A model generated the notes under the pieces. The model made no database searches, was not told where the DNA came from, and saw only the letters and a list, made by a program, of their open reading frames with translations. Below, piece after piece: positions 17,121 to 24,596 of a DNA stretch of 64,000 nt; the first letter of the stretch is position 1; every line of letters starts with the position of its first letter. Where the stretch lies: the NCBI GenBank assembly GCA_014802105.1, contig JAAVCX010000025.1, forward strand, positions 1 to 64,000. The letters run 5' to 3'. The translations under genes were made by a program, and so were the position numbers. The stretch is from Bacteroides sp. GTDB taxonomy: Bacteria; Bacteroidota; Bacteroidia; Bacteroidales; Muribaculaceae.

Positions 17121-17228
17121 CTACTTCAATATTTAGCGCTGAAAGGGGACAGTGATAAAAAGAAAAGACTCTGAAAACCAACGGTTTTCAGAGGAGATCT
17201 GTGGTCTGACAGACCCTTTGGTGACCCG
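17121..17228. repeat. Left copy of a ~108-bp direct repeat of the tRNA-Lys 3' flank
   Basis: This stretch is about 90% identical to 18521-18630. Both contain ACTTCAAT, a GCGCTGAAA(c/g)GGGACAGTGATAAAAAGAA-like block, the hairpin TCTGAAAACC/GGTTTTCAGA, TCTGTGGTCTGACAGACCC, and the end of the tRNA (GTGACCC). At the right-hand copy this is the natural terminator region of tRNA-Lys. Here it has no tRNA attached. Confidence 0.85.
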
Positions 17229-17253
17229 ATAAGTTCAGACAACTAAAAGAATT

Positions 17254-18151
17254 TTACTGCCACAGTTTCTCATCTTGCCAGTCACTTGGGAAACCCATAG
17301 CTGATACATCTACATTGGGATATTTACCAAGTAAAGACCTGAAACGAGCAGCAAATGTATTCTGAGGATTGACCGCCTGAAGAAAATACAGCAGAATCGA
17401 CATGATATAGTACACACGCTTTGTATCAGCCGGAATATCTATAAATGGCAGATGAGTCCTACGGGGAACGAGTGCGTTTATACTTAACCTACGGTTCCAT
17501 AACCTGCTGTGATGGGCGCATATATTGCGAACATAAACTATTGAGTGCAGCCACGACTCCATAATTGTGTCAGTGAGTCCATAAAATCTCGCTACTTTTC
17601 TACGTGCATGACCGGCTTTAAGCCAGCGGTACATCATTGACAATGTACCGAATGAACTTATTTCAAATGTCATCCAGCTTGGCGGAAAGACATTTGAATA
17701 CCTGCATTGGAAATCAACGATTGCATCATCATCACTTCGGCGCAATTCTGCCTCCAGACTTGATAATAATCCCGCATGACGATTGGCATCCCTGAAATTT
17801 GAAGCGTCTTCAAACCAATATATACCAGACTCATCTCCCATTATCAAAGACAGCTGTGTCCTGATGGAAATTTCAATCTTCTCCATCTCTGAGCAAAGCA
17901 TCTTCCTGAGTTCAGAGTCAAATTTATAGAGGTTATAGGCATCATCAAAACTTGCGCCGGGTTTGAAAGTTCGAGAACCCGGAACCCGGAACCCGGAACG
18001 GGGTAAGATAGCTCTTCATTCTGAAAAGACTGATGTTTTCAAGAATGTGTTGCGCTCTGTTTTCATCAGTGAAAACCAGACCTTCTGATTTCAGAAGACT
18101 TATCTGTTCAGGAACTGAGATTTGCGGTTGATTATAGCGTGGCAGCGTCAT
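17254..18151 (-). CDS. Abi_2-family (AbiD/AbiF-like) protein, split by a heptamer-repeat frameshift
   Basis: Two open frames together make one Abi_2 protein. The upstream part (17945-18151) has the family start (PQISVPEQISLLKSEGL, then ISLFRMKSYLTPF). The downstream part (17254-17901, extendable upstream to the repeat) continues FKPGASFDDAYNLYKFDSEL and ends with the HEPN-like motif RNICAHHSRLWNR, an Rx4H pattern. The break is at three tandem copies of TTCCGGG on the coding strand (17978-17998). Removing one copy leaves 891 bp in a single frame, encoding 296 residues with SYLTPFRVPGSRTFKPGASF across the join. The family acts in abortive infection by phage. Whether this gene is phase-variable, dead or mis-sequenced cannot be settled here. 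It sits between duplicated tRNA flanks. Confidence 0.8.
17978..17998 (-). repeat. Heptanucleotide repeat (3 copies) inside the Abi-family gene
   Basis: Three perfect copies of CCCGGAA on the plus strand (17978-17984, 17985-17991, 17992-17998). A unit of seven shifts the frame by one base per copy. With two or five copies the gene reads through; with three it stops a few codons later. Confidence 0.88.
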
Positions 18152-18520
18152 AAAAAAGAAAAACTTACCCTGAGCGCGCTGTTCTTACGGGAAGCGGGGT
18201 AAGTATGTTGCTACAAATTTACCAATTTTTTTTGATATAACAAAATTCTCATCAAGTATTGCGTTTTCTTAAGCCGTGAGGCGAACATCCCTCTGATTCC
18301 GTCACGCTGTGGTTTCATCGAGCGGACAAACTAAAAAAAAAGATTTTAAAGGTGATGGAATAGTTCTCGCAACAATGGTCGGTCTGCGCCTGTGGGCGAT
18401 AGTGAAGCCAATAATCCGAGGTGTGTGTTGTGTAATATCAATCATCACCGCAGTTTCGATAATTCTTTGGCTTTTCCACACATCACTCATACTCCGATTT
18501 CAGCGATTTTCTGCATCCTT
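18152..18520. other. Upstream region of the Abi-family gene
   Basis: This AT-rich gap probably contains the Abi promoter. A small inverted repeat CTTACCC...GGGGTAAG lies at about 18165-18204. Two short open frames (18309-18611 plus, 18302-18490 minus) have no recognisable family and overlap the repeat or each other, so I do not annotate them as genes. Confidence 0.5.
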
Positions 18521-18630
18521 CTTACTTCAATACTTTGCGCTGAAACGGGACAGTGATAAAAAGAAGAAACCTCTGAAAACCAACGGTTTTCAGAGGAAAT
18601 CTGTGGTCTGACAGACCCTTTAGTGACCCC
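18521..18630. repeat. Right copy of the ~108-bp direct repeat, adjoining tRNA-Lys
   Basis: Matches 17121-17228 at about 90%. It begins at CTTACTTCAA and runs to the 3' end of the tRNA-Lys gene, so it includes the tRNA terminator. Confidence 0.85.
18571..18597 (-). terminator. Terminator of tRNA-Lys
   Basis: On the minus strand CCTCTGAAAACC, a 3-nt loop and GGTTTTCAGAGG form a perfect 12-bp stem, followed by TTTCTTCTTTTT. It lies about 27 bp after the tRNA. A duplicate hairpin lies at 17169-17193. Confidence 0.85.
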
Positions 18631-18696
18631 GGAGAGGCTCGAACTCTCGACCCACTGATTAAGAGTCAGTTGCTCTACCAACTGAGCTACGGAGTC
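18624..18696 (-). tRNA. tRNA-Lys (CTT anticodon)
   Basis: A full 73-nt cloverleaf reads on the minus strand. The acceptor stem GACTCCG pairs with CGGGGTC; the D arm is GCTC/GAGC; the anticodon stem ACTGA/TCAGT encloses loop CTCTTAA with anticodon CTT; the T arm GAGAG/CTCTC encloses TTCGAGC. The discriminator base is A, and CCA is not encoded. The promoter is at 18761-18791 and a terminator follows. The 3' flank is duplicated about 1.4 kb away, around the Abi-family gene. Confidence 0.95.
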
Positions 18697-18760
18697 ATTT
18701 GCTCTTGAGGTATTCGGCTTGCTTTAGGGCGTTGCCGTGGTGTTTCCCTCATTTGCGTTG

Positions 18761-18791
18761 CAAAGGTAGGGGTATTTTTTGAACTGACAAA
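18761..18791 (-). promoter_or_regulatory. Promoter of tRNA-Lys
   Basis: On the minus strand TTTG (18788-18791), a 19-bp spacer and TACCTTTG (18761-18768) match the Bacteroidota consensus. The tRNA 5' end is about 65 bp downstream. Confidence 0.65.
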
Positions 18792-18918
18792 ATTTTTTGA
18801 GGAGTTTTTTTGAAAAATCTGTAAAATTCCTTTGTCGGGAGTTGCTCAGGTCTTGAATTGGCCAATTACAATTAATGGTGGTCTTGTGACTTTTTGGAGG
18901 GACGGGTCGCGAGTGTTG

Positions 18919-20280
18919 TCAGTGGAAGACCATGATGAGCCAGGAGGAGATGCTCATATAGATGACCATGCCGATGATGTCGTTTGTGATTGAGATAAAG
19001 GGTCCGGTGGCCAGAGCCGGGTCGATTTTGAGTTTTTCGAGCATCAGTGGTACGAAGGTGCCGAAGACAGAGGCAAACATCACTACGCAAAATAGCGAGA
19101 TGCTCACTGCAAAGGTGGTGACTTCGTGGCCGGTGCCGATGGTGAGATAGTTGTAGATGAAAACGAGTAGTGCGATGATGCCTCCGTTGACGAGGCCGAC
19201 GGCGAGCTCGCGCAGTAGCTGGCGGCCGGTCTTGCGCACGTCGAGGGTGCCGTTGGCAAGACCTTGTACCACGATGGCCGATGATTGAGTGCCGACATTA
19301 CCGCCCGTGCCACCGATGAGGGGGATGAAAAGCGCCAGTGCGGGATCGACCACGAAACCTCCTTCAAATTTTCCGAGAATAAAAGAGTTGCACAGGCCGC
19401 CTATCATGCCTATGAGCAGCCACGGAAGTCGGGCTTTGGTCTGGTCAAAGAGTTTGTCGTCACTCTCGACATCGGTCGAGAGACCTGAGGCCAGCTGATA
19501 GTCGCGCTCTGAGGAGTCGCGCACCTTGTCCATGACGTCGTCGACGGTGATTCGACCCAGCAGGCGCCCTATGGAGTCGATCACGGGCATCGCCACGAGG
19601 TCATATTTCTCGAAGTCGAGCGCCACTTCGTCGATCGGGGTGTCGGCCTTGACTGCCACGGGATTGTCTTCCATGACGTGCTTTATCTTTGACACCGAGG
19701 GGTGGGTGATCAGTTTCTTCAGAGGCAGGGTGCCGCGCAGGCGGTCATCGTTATCGACAACGTAGACATAGTAGACCTCGTCCATATCTTCGGCCTGCAT
19801 TCTCATCTGCTTGATACACTCGGGCATCGACCAGTTTTCGTTGACGACGATCATTTCGGTACCCATGAGGCCGCCGGCGGTGTCTTCGTCATATTGCAGC
19901 AGGTCGATGATGTCGCCGGCCTGCTCCACGTCGTCGATATGTGAGAGGATCTTGTCGCGATCTTCGGCGTCGAGTTCCTGGATTATGTCTACGGCGTCGT
20001 CGGTGTCGAGGTGTTCGAGCTGTTTGGCTATATCCTCGGCATCCATCTTGCTCAGCAGCAACGAGCGCTCGTCTTCGTCGAGCTCCATGAGCACATCGGC
20101 CTGAGCCTCCTCGTCGAGCAGACGGAACAGATACTCGGCCTCTGTCAGATCGAGGTCGCGGTAGAGCTCGGCGATGTCGGCGGGGTGGAGATCGCTGAGC
20201 TGGCGGCGCGCTTCTTCGTCGTTATGATCGTTGATGATGGTGCGCAGGTGATGGAGATATTCTTCGTTAAATTCTTTCAC
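18919..20280 (-). CDS. mgtE: Magnesium transporter MgtE
   Basis: 453 residues, starting at GTG. The N-terminal superhelical domain (about 1-130, LHPADIAELYRDL and repeats of the DEDERSLLLSKM type) and two CBS domains (about 135-260, including GLMGTEMIVV and VAMPVIDSIGRLLGRITVDDV) form the cytoplasmic Mg2+ sensor. Five membrane helices (about 285-453) form the channel, with GGTGGNVGTQSSAIVVQG and the final VIYMSISSWLIM. It imports Mg2+ when cytosolic levels are low. It follows rsmA by 38 bp, so the two are likely one operon. Confidence 0.96.
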   Translation of the reverse strand: MKEFNEEYLHHLRTIINDHNDEEARRQLSDLHPADIAELYRDLDLTEAEYLFRLLDEEAQADVLMELDEDERSLLLSKMDAEDIAKQLEHLDTDDAVDIIQELDAEDRDKILSHIDDVEQAGDIIDLLQYDEDTAGGLMGTEMIVVNENWSMPECIKQMRMQAEDMDEVYYVYVVDNDDRLRGTLPLKKLITHPSVSKIKHVMEDNPVAVKADTPIDEVALDFEKYDLVAMPVIDSIGRLLGRITVDDVMDKVRDSSERDYQLASGLSTDVESDDKLFDQTKARLPWLLIGMIGGLCNSFILGKFEGGFVVDPALALFIPLIGGTGGNVGTQSSAIVVQGLANGTLDVRKTGRQLLRELAVGLVNGGIIALLVFIYNYLTIGTGHEVTTFAVSISLFCVVMFASVFGTFVPLMLEKLKIDPALATGPFISITNDIIGMVIYMSISSWLIMVFH

Positions 20281-20318
20281 CGTGATCTACCTGAAGATGG
20301 GGTTGGTGTATGAGGATT

Positions 20319-21158
20319 TTAAGGTGTTACTTGAGCGCGTGACTGCTCTATCTGTCGGGTCAGCTCGACAAACTGCTCTACGCTCAGTTGCTCGGGTCGC
20401 ATGGCCAGCAGGGGCGAGTCGGGAAGCGGGGCAGCCGGGGGCAGGAGCGATCTCAAAGAGTTGCGTATGGTCTTGCGGCGCTGACCAAAGGTGGCTTTGA
20501 CCACTGTCTTGAAGAGTCCCTCGTCACATCCGAGATCGGTGACTTCGTTGCGGGTCATGATGATCACGCCGCTTTTCACTTTTGGAGGCGGATTAAACAC
20601 CGTCTCGTCTACCGTGAACAGGTATCTGACGTCATACCATGCCTGGAGCAGCACGCTGAGTATGCCACGCGCTTTGGTGCCGGCCGGGGCGGCAAGACGC
20701 TCGGCCACCTCTTTCTGCAACATTCCCGAGCAGACCGTCACCTGGTCGCGGTAGTCAAGGATGTGAAAGAATATCTGGGAGGATATGTTGTAGGGGTAAT
20801 TGCCTATGACGCAGAATTTCTGTCCCTCGGGATAGACTTCGGCCAGGTCGAGACGCAGGAAATCGCCTTCGATGATACGTCCTTTCAGATCGGGATAATG
20901 GCGGTTGAGGTAATCGATACTCTCGGTATCTATCTCGGCCACACGCACATCGTGGCTCTGCTCCAGAAGATATTTGGTGAGCACGCCCATGCCGGGCCCT
21001 ACCTCAAGCACGGGCAGACCGCGCCAGGGCTCAAGGGTGGCGGCTATGCGCTCGGCCACACTCTCGTCAGTGAGAAAATGCTGTCCCAATGCCTTTTTGG
21101 GCTTCACGTCGCCTGGCTGGCGACGGGGACTGCGCTGTGGATTGTCTCGTCTTTTCAT
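20319..21158 (-). CDS. rsmA: 16S rRNA (adenine1518/1519-N6)-dimethyltransferase
   Basis: 279 residues. It dimethylates two adjacent adenines in helix 45 of 16S rRNA during 30S maturation, using S-adenosylmethionine. Visible motifs are KKALGQHFLTDESVAERI, the SAM-binding LEVGPGMGVLTKYLL, and the catalytic NYPYNISSQIFFHIL (NxPY type). The C-terminal helical domain covers about 200-265. A strong promoter lies at 21177-21208, and mgtE follows downstream on the same strand. Confidence 0.97.
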   Translation of the reverse strand: MKRRDNPQRSPRRQPGDVKPKKALGQHFLTDESVAERIAATLEPWRGLPVLEVGPGMGVLTKYLLEQSHDVRVAEIDTESIDYLNRHYPDLKGRIIEGDFLRLDLAEVYPEGQKFCVIGNYPYNISSQIFFHILDYRDQVTVCSGMLQKEVAERLAAPAGTKARGILSVLLQAWYDVRYLFTVDETVFNPPPKVKSGVIIMTRNEVTDLGCDEGLFKTVVKATFGQRRKTIRNSLRSLLPPAAPLPDSPLLAMRPEQLSVEQFVELTRQIEQSRAQVTP

Positions 21159-21176
21159 CGGGGGCTATACTTACTG

Positions 21177-21208
21177 CAAAGGTAGGAGTATTTTGCCAAA
21201 AAGACAAA
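21177..21208 (-). promoter_or_regulatory. Promoter of the rsmA-mgtE operon
   Basis: On the minus strand TTTG (21205-21208), a 20-bp spacer and TACCTTTG (21177-21184), 19 bp before the rsmA start codon. Confidence 0.75.
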
Positions 21209-21315
21209 TAATGTATCTTGCCGTTCCCGATAGGAGTGATTGTTGAATGAAATGATTTTCTCTCGGCGGCTTTTTAATTTAGGCCGGCTGACTTTTATGA
21301 CTGATGGATTTTTGA

Positions 21316-21323
21316 TACATTTG
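21316..21323 (+). promoter_or_regulatory. -7 promoter element of the acyltransferase gene
   Basis: TACATTTG, 35 bp before the ATG at 21358. The -33 region (TTTT near 21292) is weak. Confidence 0.45.
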
Positions 21324-21357
21324 CATCTCATATATCGATAAGTTGATCTTAACTCTT

Positions 21358-22377
21358 ATGAAACACCCTCTGAATGTAAATGGCAGAATACTGGTTTTTG
21401 ATATAATAAAACTCTTTGCGATATATCTTGTGATCTGGGGCCACTGCATACAGCATTTGCAGAACTATCTTTTTGACCCTTGGGACAATCCCTTGTATCG
21501 GTGGATCTCGTCGTTTCACATGCCTTTGTTTATGATGATTTCGGGTTTCTTCAGCGCAAGAATAGGCCTTTCATTCAAGGAGTATGCCATGAAGAAATTC
21601 AGGCAGTTGGTCTTGCCGGCATTGACTTTCGGAGTAGTGTTTGTAATCTCCTGGCATTTTGCCACAGGTGGTGGAGTCCTGGCTCAATATGTGAAATGCT
21701 ACTGGTTTCTCAAAAGTGCTTTTATATGTTCAATACTCTATTTTATCGCCGAAAAGTGTGGAAATAAGGTATTGGGATATGTCCTGACTCTTTTTATAAG
21801 TCTCTTTGTCACTTCTTATTCGGTAAACTGGATGTATCCTTCGTTTCTGATGGGAGTTACGCTTTGTCGACATAAGGAGTGGCTTATGAACCACTCTTTC
21901 AGGATCTTTGTCGTGACCGGTATCATTTTCGCGGCAATGTTCTCGATCTGGGATATGGATATGGCGAAAGATGCTGTCTTGAAATGGTTCAGCTATTTCC
22001 TGTCAGATTCAGCGGGCTCGCTATCCCGCGGTCTCTATTGCTTTTTCTTCAAGGTTGTGATGGGCATTGCAGGAGGATTGTCTGTAATCTCACTCTTCTT
22101 AGTTCTCTCACTGAAGATGACTGTCAATCGATTTGGAGTGCTGATGGGTAAATGGGGGACTATGACGTTAGGTATATATTTGTGTCAGGCTTTAGTTCTG
22201 GAGCATTGGATGATGACAACAATAGATCTGTCGGGGATGGAGTATTATATGTTCAACTATCTGGTCTCTCCTTTAATCTCGATAGGGGTTCTCGTTGTGT
22301 GTGTCTTTCTGACAGAGCTGTTGAAGTCTGGCAGATGGCTCTCATTTATTTTCCTTGGAGTCCCGATGAATAAGTAA
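21358..22377 (+). CDS. Membrane acyltransferase (acyltransferase family 3)
   Basis: 339 residues from the ATG at 21358. It belongs to the integral-membrane acyltransferase-3 family, which O-acetylates surface sugars or peptidoglycan. The family signature is visible at the N-terminus: ILVFDIIKLFAIYLVIWGHCIQH, with the active-site-type histidine after WG, then WISSFHMPLFMMISGFF. About ten hydrophobic segments follow. The acceptor is unknown. The gene is more AT-rich than rsmA and apbE on either side, which suggests acquisition. Its last codons (AAG TAA) lie inside the terminal repeat of a 67-bp foldback element, so the present C-terminus may have been set by that insertion. Confidence 0.85.
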   Translation: MKHPLNVNGRILVFDIIKLFAIYLVIWGHCIQHLQNYLFDPWDNPLYRWISSFHMPLFMMISGFFSARIGLSFKEYAMKKFRQLVLPALTFGVVFVISWHFATGGGVLAQYVKCYWFLKSAFICSILYFIAEKCGNKVLGYVLTLFISLFVTSYSVNWMYPSFLMGVTLCRHKEWLMNHSFRIFVVTGIIFAAMFSIWDMDMAKDAVLKWFSYFLSDSAGSLSRGLYCFFFKVVMGIAGGLSVISLFLVLSLKMTVNRFGVLMGKWGTMTLGIYLCQALVLEHWMMTTIDLSGMEYYMFNYLVSPLISIGVLVVCVFLTELLKSGRWLSFIFLGVPMNK

Positions 22378-22437
22378 CTCTTAAAAATTAAACGTCAAAA
22401 TGTTTTATAGTATAAATTAATTTTCAAGAGTTACTTA
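22371..22437. mobile_element. Short copy of the type 1 foldback element
   Basis: TAAGTAACTCTTAAAAATTA at the left and the complement of TAAGTAACTCTTGAAAATTA at the right enclose about 27 bp that match the two ends of the 201-bp copy at 35856-36056. It is an internal-deletion derivative. It overlaps the stop codon of the acyltransferase gene (22375-22377) and lies between two convergent genes, where its hairpin could also terminate transcription. Confidence 0.75.
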
Positions 22438-22450
22438 AAAGAATTAAAAG

Positions 22451-23446
22451 TTATTTCGCTATCGGGAAGCCGGGGGTGACGAGTGTCGTGTCGGCGGTGA
22501 CGAGAAGGGCCTGAACCTCAGGGATGGACGAGATCATCGAGAGAGCCTCGCGCGCACTCATGGCCATGCAGGAGGTGGCCAGCGCGTCGGCCATCATGCA
22601 CGAGGGGGCTATGACTGTCGCCGAGAGCAGATCGGTGGGAGCCGGGCGTCCTGTGACGGGAGAGATCGTGTGCCACACTTTTCCGGCAACTGTCTGTCGA
22701 TAGTTGCGGTAATTACCCGAGGTAGCCACTCCACAGTCGGTGATCCCGATCACGGCCATGCTGCTATGCACTATAGTGCTGTCGTTTTCAACCGGGGCAT
22801 CGATCATGATTCTCCAGGCTTTCCCCCGGGGAGATTTACCGCTTGCAGCGATCTCTCCACCTATCTCTACGAGATAGTTCTCCACGCCGTTGCGTCTGAG
22901 AGCCTCCCCGACCATATCACATCCATAACCCTTGGTGATTGCTGAGAAGTTAAACTCGGTCTGGTCGCTTTTGCGTATGATACGGCCCTGGTTGTCGAGG
23001 CTACATTCTCCGATACCTACCGTCGACAGCAACGAGTCAATCGACTCGGCCGAAGGGTCTCCGCTGCCCGAGCGGTATCCAAATCCCCACAGATTGATCA
23101 ACGGTGCCACCGTCGGGTCAAAGGCTCCGTGGCTCAGCCGGTTTATCTCGAGCGAGGCCTCAAATACGTGTCTCAGATGTCGGTCGGCTCTGGCCGAGGT
23201 GTCGCCACGGTTGACGGCCGAGATGAGCGATCCCTCGGCAAAGGGACTGAGCGACAGCTCGACGCTCTTCATGGCGTTGAGGATAGTGTCGCGCAGATCG
23301 CGGTCGGCCATGTAGGTGATGCGATAGGTAGTGTTCCACACTCCCCCCTCACAGGTGAGATAGCTTTCGCTACGGTTGCATCCGGCGAGCGTCAGGGCCA
23401 GCGCGACGATTATCGTCAATGTGTATATGGTCTGCCTTGGTTTCAT
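22451..23446 (-). CDS. apbE: FAD:protein FMN transferase (ApbE), lipoprotein
   Basis: 331 residues. ApbE attaches FMN covalently to a threonine of target flavoproteins such as NqrB/C or RnfG/D in the periplasm. A lipoprotein signal (residues 1-22, LTLAGC) is present. The family motifs NTTYRITY, GAFDPTVAPLINLWGFG, FNFSAITKGYGCDMV, NYLVEIGGEIAASGKSPRGKAWRI and HTISPVTGRPA are complete. Its likely clients are Rnf or Nqr subunits; rnfB and rnfC are about 8 kb away, but no rnfG or rnfD is in the window. Confidence 0.94.
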   Translation of the reverse strand: MKPRQTIYTLTIIVALALTLAGCNRSESYLTCEGGVWNTTYRITYMADRDLRDTILNAMKSVELSLSPFAEGSLISAVNRGDTSARADRHLRHVFEASLEINRLSHGAFDPTVAPLINLWGFGYRSGSGDPSAESIDSLLSTVGIGECSLDNQGRIIRKSDQTEFNFSAITKGYGCDMVGEALRRNGVENYLVEIGGEIAASGKSPRGKAWRIMIDAPVENDSTIVHSSMAVIGITDCGVATSGNYRNYRQTVAGKVWHTISPVTGRPAPTDLLSATVIAPSCMMADALATSCMAMSAREALSMISSIPEVQALLVTADTTLVTPGFPIAK

Positions 23447-23576
23447 GAGCCTTGATTTTTGTGCAAAAATAGTGAAATAATTGCTAAAATGACGTATTTT
23501 TGTGACTGCACGTTTATCAGCAGATCGTTATTAATAAGGATCAGATCATATTCAGCAACCTATAAATAACAGTATA

Positions 23577-24143
23577 ATGACAAAAGCATACGTATTTCTT
23601 GCCGAGGGCTTCGAGGAGATCGAGGCTCTCACTCCGGTCGACATTCTTCGTCGCGGTGGTGTCGATGTCAAGTTTGTAGCTATCGGTGACTCGCTTCAGG
23701 TCACCGGCGCAAACGGTATTACAATTATGGCCGATATGACATTTGATGCAGGTGTCATTGAGGGGGCTGATCTGCTGGTGTGTCCCGGCGGTATGCCCGG
23801 AGCTTCCAATCTGGCTGCCTGTGAACCTCTTGGGGCCCTCCTCAGGAGTCAGGCCGCGAGTGGGCGTCTGGTAGCGGCTATCTGTGCGGCTCCGGCTGTC
23901 ACTCTCGCTCCTCTCGGTATTCTCGAGGGCAAGAACGCCACCTGCTATCCCGGCTTTGAGGATCTGCTTGAGTCAAACGGAGCCTGCCACAAAGCTGAGA
24001 GAGTGGTGCGTGACGGTAATATCATCACTGCCAACGGGCCCTCATCGGCTTTCCCCTTCGCGCTGGCGCTCGTCGATGCGCTTTGCGGCTCTGAGGTCGA
24101 ACAGCAGATCGCCGTGGGCACCCTTCAGCGTTTTCCAGCCTGA
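23577..24143 (+). CDS. DJ-1/PfpI family protein
   Basis: 188 residues, full length for DJ-1. The nucleophile elbow cysteine C103 (AAICAAPAVTL) and the glutamate in GFEEIEA near residue 16 form the oxidisable Cys-Glu pair of the family. The pattern VCPGGMPGASNL and ITANGPSSAFPFAL is typical of the DJ-1/YajL branch, which is linked to oxidative or carbonyl stress protection; the precise activity is disputed. A TATTTTTG element (23495-23502) is the likely promoter. The thioredoxin gene follows 67 bp later on the same strand, in keeping with a redox-protective role. Confidence 0.9.
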   Translation: MTKAYVFLAEGFEEIEALTPVDILRRGGVDVKFVAIGDSLQVTGANGITIMADMTFDAGVIEGADLLVCPGGMPGASNLAACEPLGALLRSQAASGRLVAAICAAPAVTLAPLGILEGKNATCYPGFEDLLESNGACHKAERVVRDGNIITANGPSSAFPFALALVDALCGSEVEQQIAVGTLQRFPA

Positions 24144-24210
24144 GTGTCGGTGAACTTTAAGGTCGCCCGCGGTGTTTTAGAGTCGTAAGTAAAACCAAAA
24201 CTCTCCAATT

Positions 24211-24519
24211 ATGAGCGATTTTAAAGATATTATCAACAGCAGTAAGCCGACTCTCGTCGACTTCTTTGCAACCTGGTGTGGCCCGTGCAAGATGCAGGCT
24301 CCTATTCTTGAGACTCTCAAGCAGAAAGTAGGCGATAGCGCTACCATTCTGAAAATCGATGTGGATGCCAATCAGGCCCTTGCCGCCGAGTATCAGGTGC
24401 GCAGTGTCCCGACTATCATTATCTTCAAGAACGGTGAGCCCCAGTGGCGTGCCTCGGGTCTCCAGCAGCTCGAAGTGCTTGAAGAGAAAATCAAGATTCA
24501 GCTCGAGCCCGGCAAGTAG
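24211..24519 (+). CDS. trxA: Thioredoxin
   Basis: 102 residues. The active site WCGPC (C23, C26) and the cis-proline loop RSVPTIIIF are intact. It is the general dithiol reductant of the cytoplasm and is the expected electron donor for the thiol peroxidase at 13317-13826. There is no signal peptide. A perfect 11-bp terminator hairpin lies just downstream. Confidence 0.95.
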   Translation: MSDFKDIINSSKPTLVDFFATWCGPCKMQAPILETLKQKVGDSATILKIDVDANQALAAEYQVRSVPTIIIFKNGEPQWRASGLQQLEVLEEKIKIQLEPGK

Positions 24520-24541
24520 TCGGTCTTGATAAAGATTTGTT

Positions 24542-24581
24542 CAACAGCCCTCCACGGTAGAAATATCGTAGAGGGCTGTTG
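24542..24581. terminator. Terminator between trxA and miaA
   Basis: CAACAGCCCTC (24542-24552) and its perfect complement (24571-24581) form an 11-bp stem between two convergent genes. Confidence 0.75.
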
Positions 24582-24596
24582 TCGTATGGTAGATTT

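Larger units (their letters stand above)
16886..17253. other. Repeat-rich gap before the Abi-family gene
   Basis: These 368 bp contain an AGGTTGTTT palindrome (17012-17038), a 29-bp-period tandem repeat (17036-17090) and the left copy of the ~108-bp direct repeat (17121-17228). No coding frame is convincing. Confidence 0.7.

Noticed and set aside
18302-18490. 62-codon minus-strand open frame in the Abi upstream gap
   Set aside because: No recognisable family and no promoter; could be a remnant of an older gene, but there is too little to call.
18309-18611. 100-codon open frame upstream of tRNA-Lys
   Set aside because: Its 3' part lies within the tRNA terminator repeat and its sequence is not family-like; probably chance.
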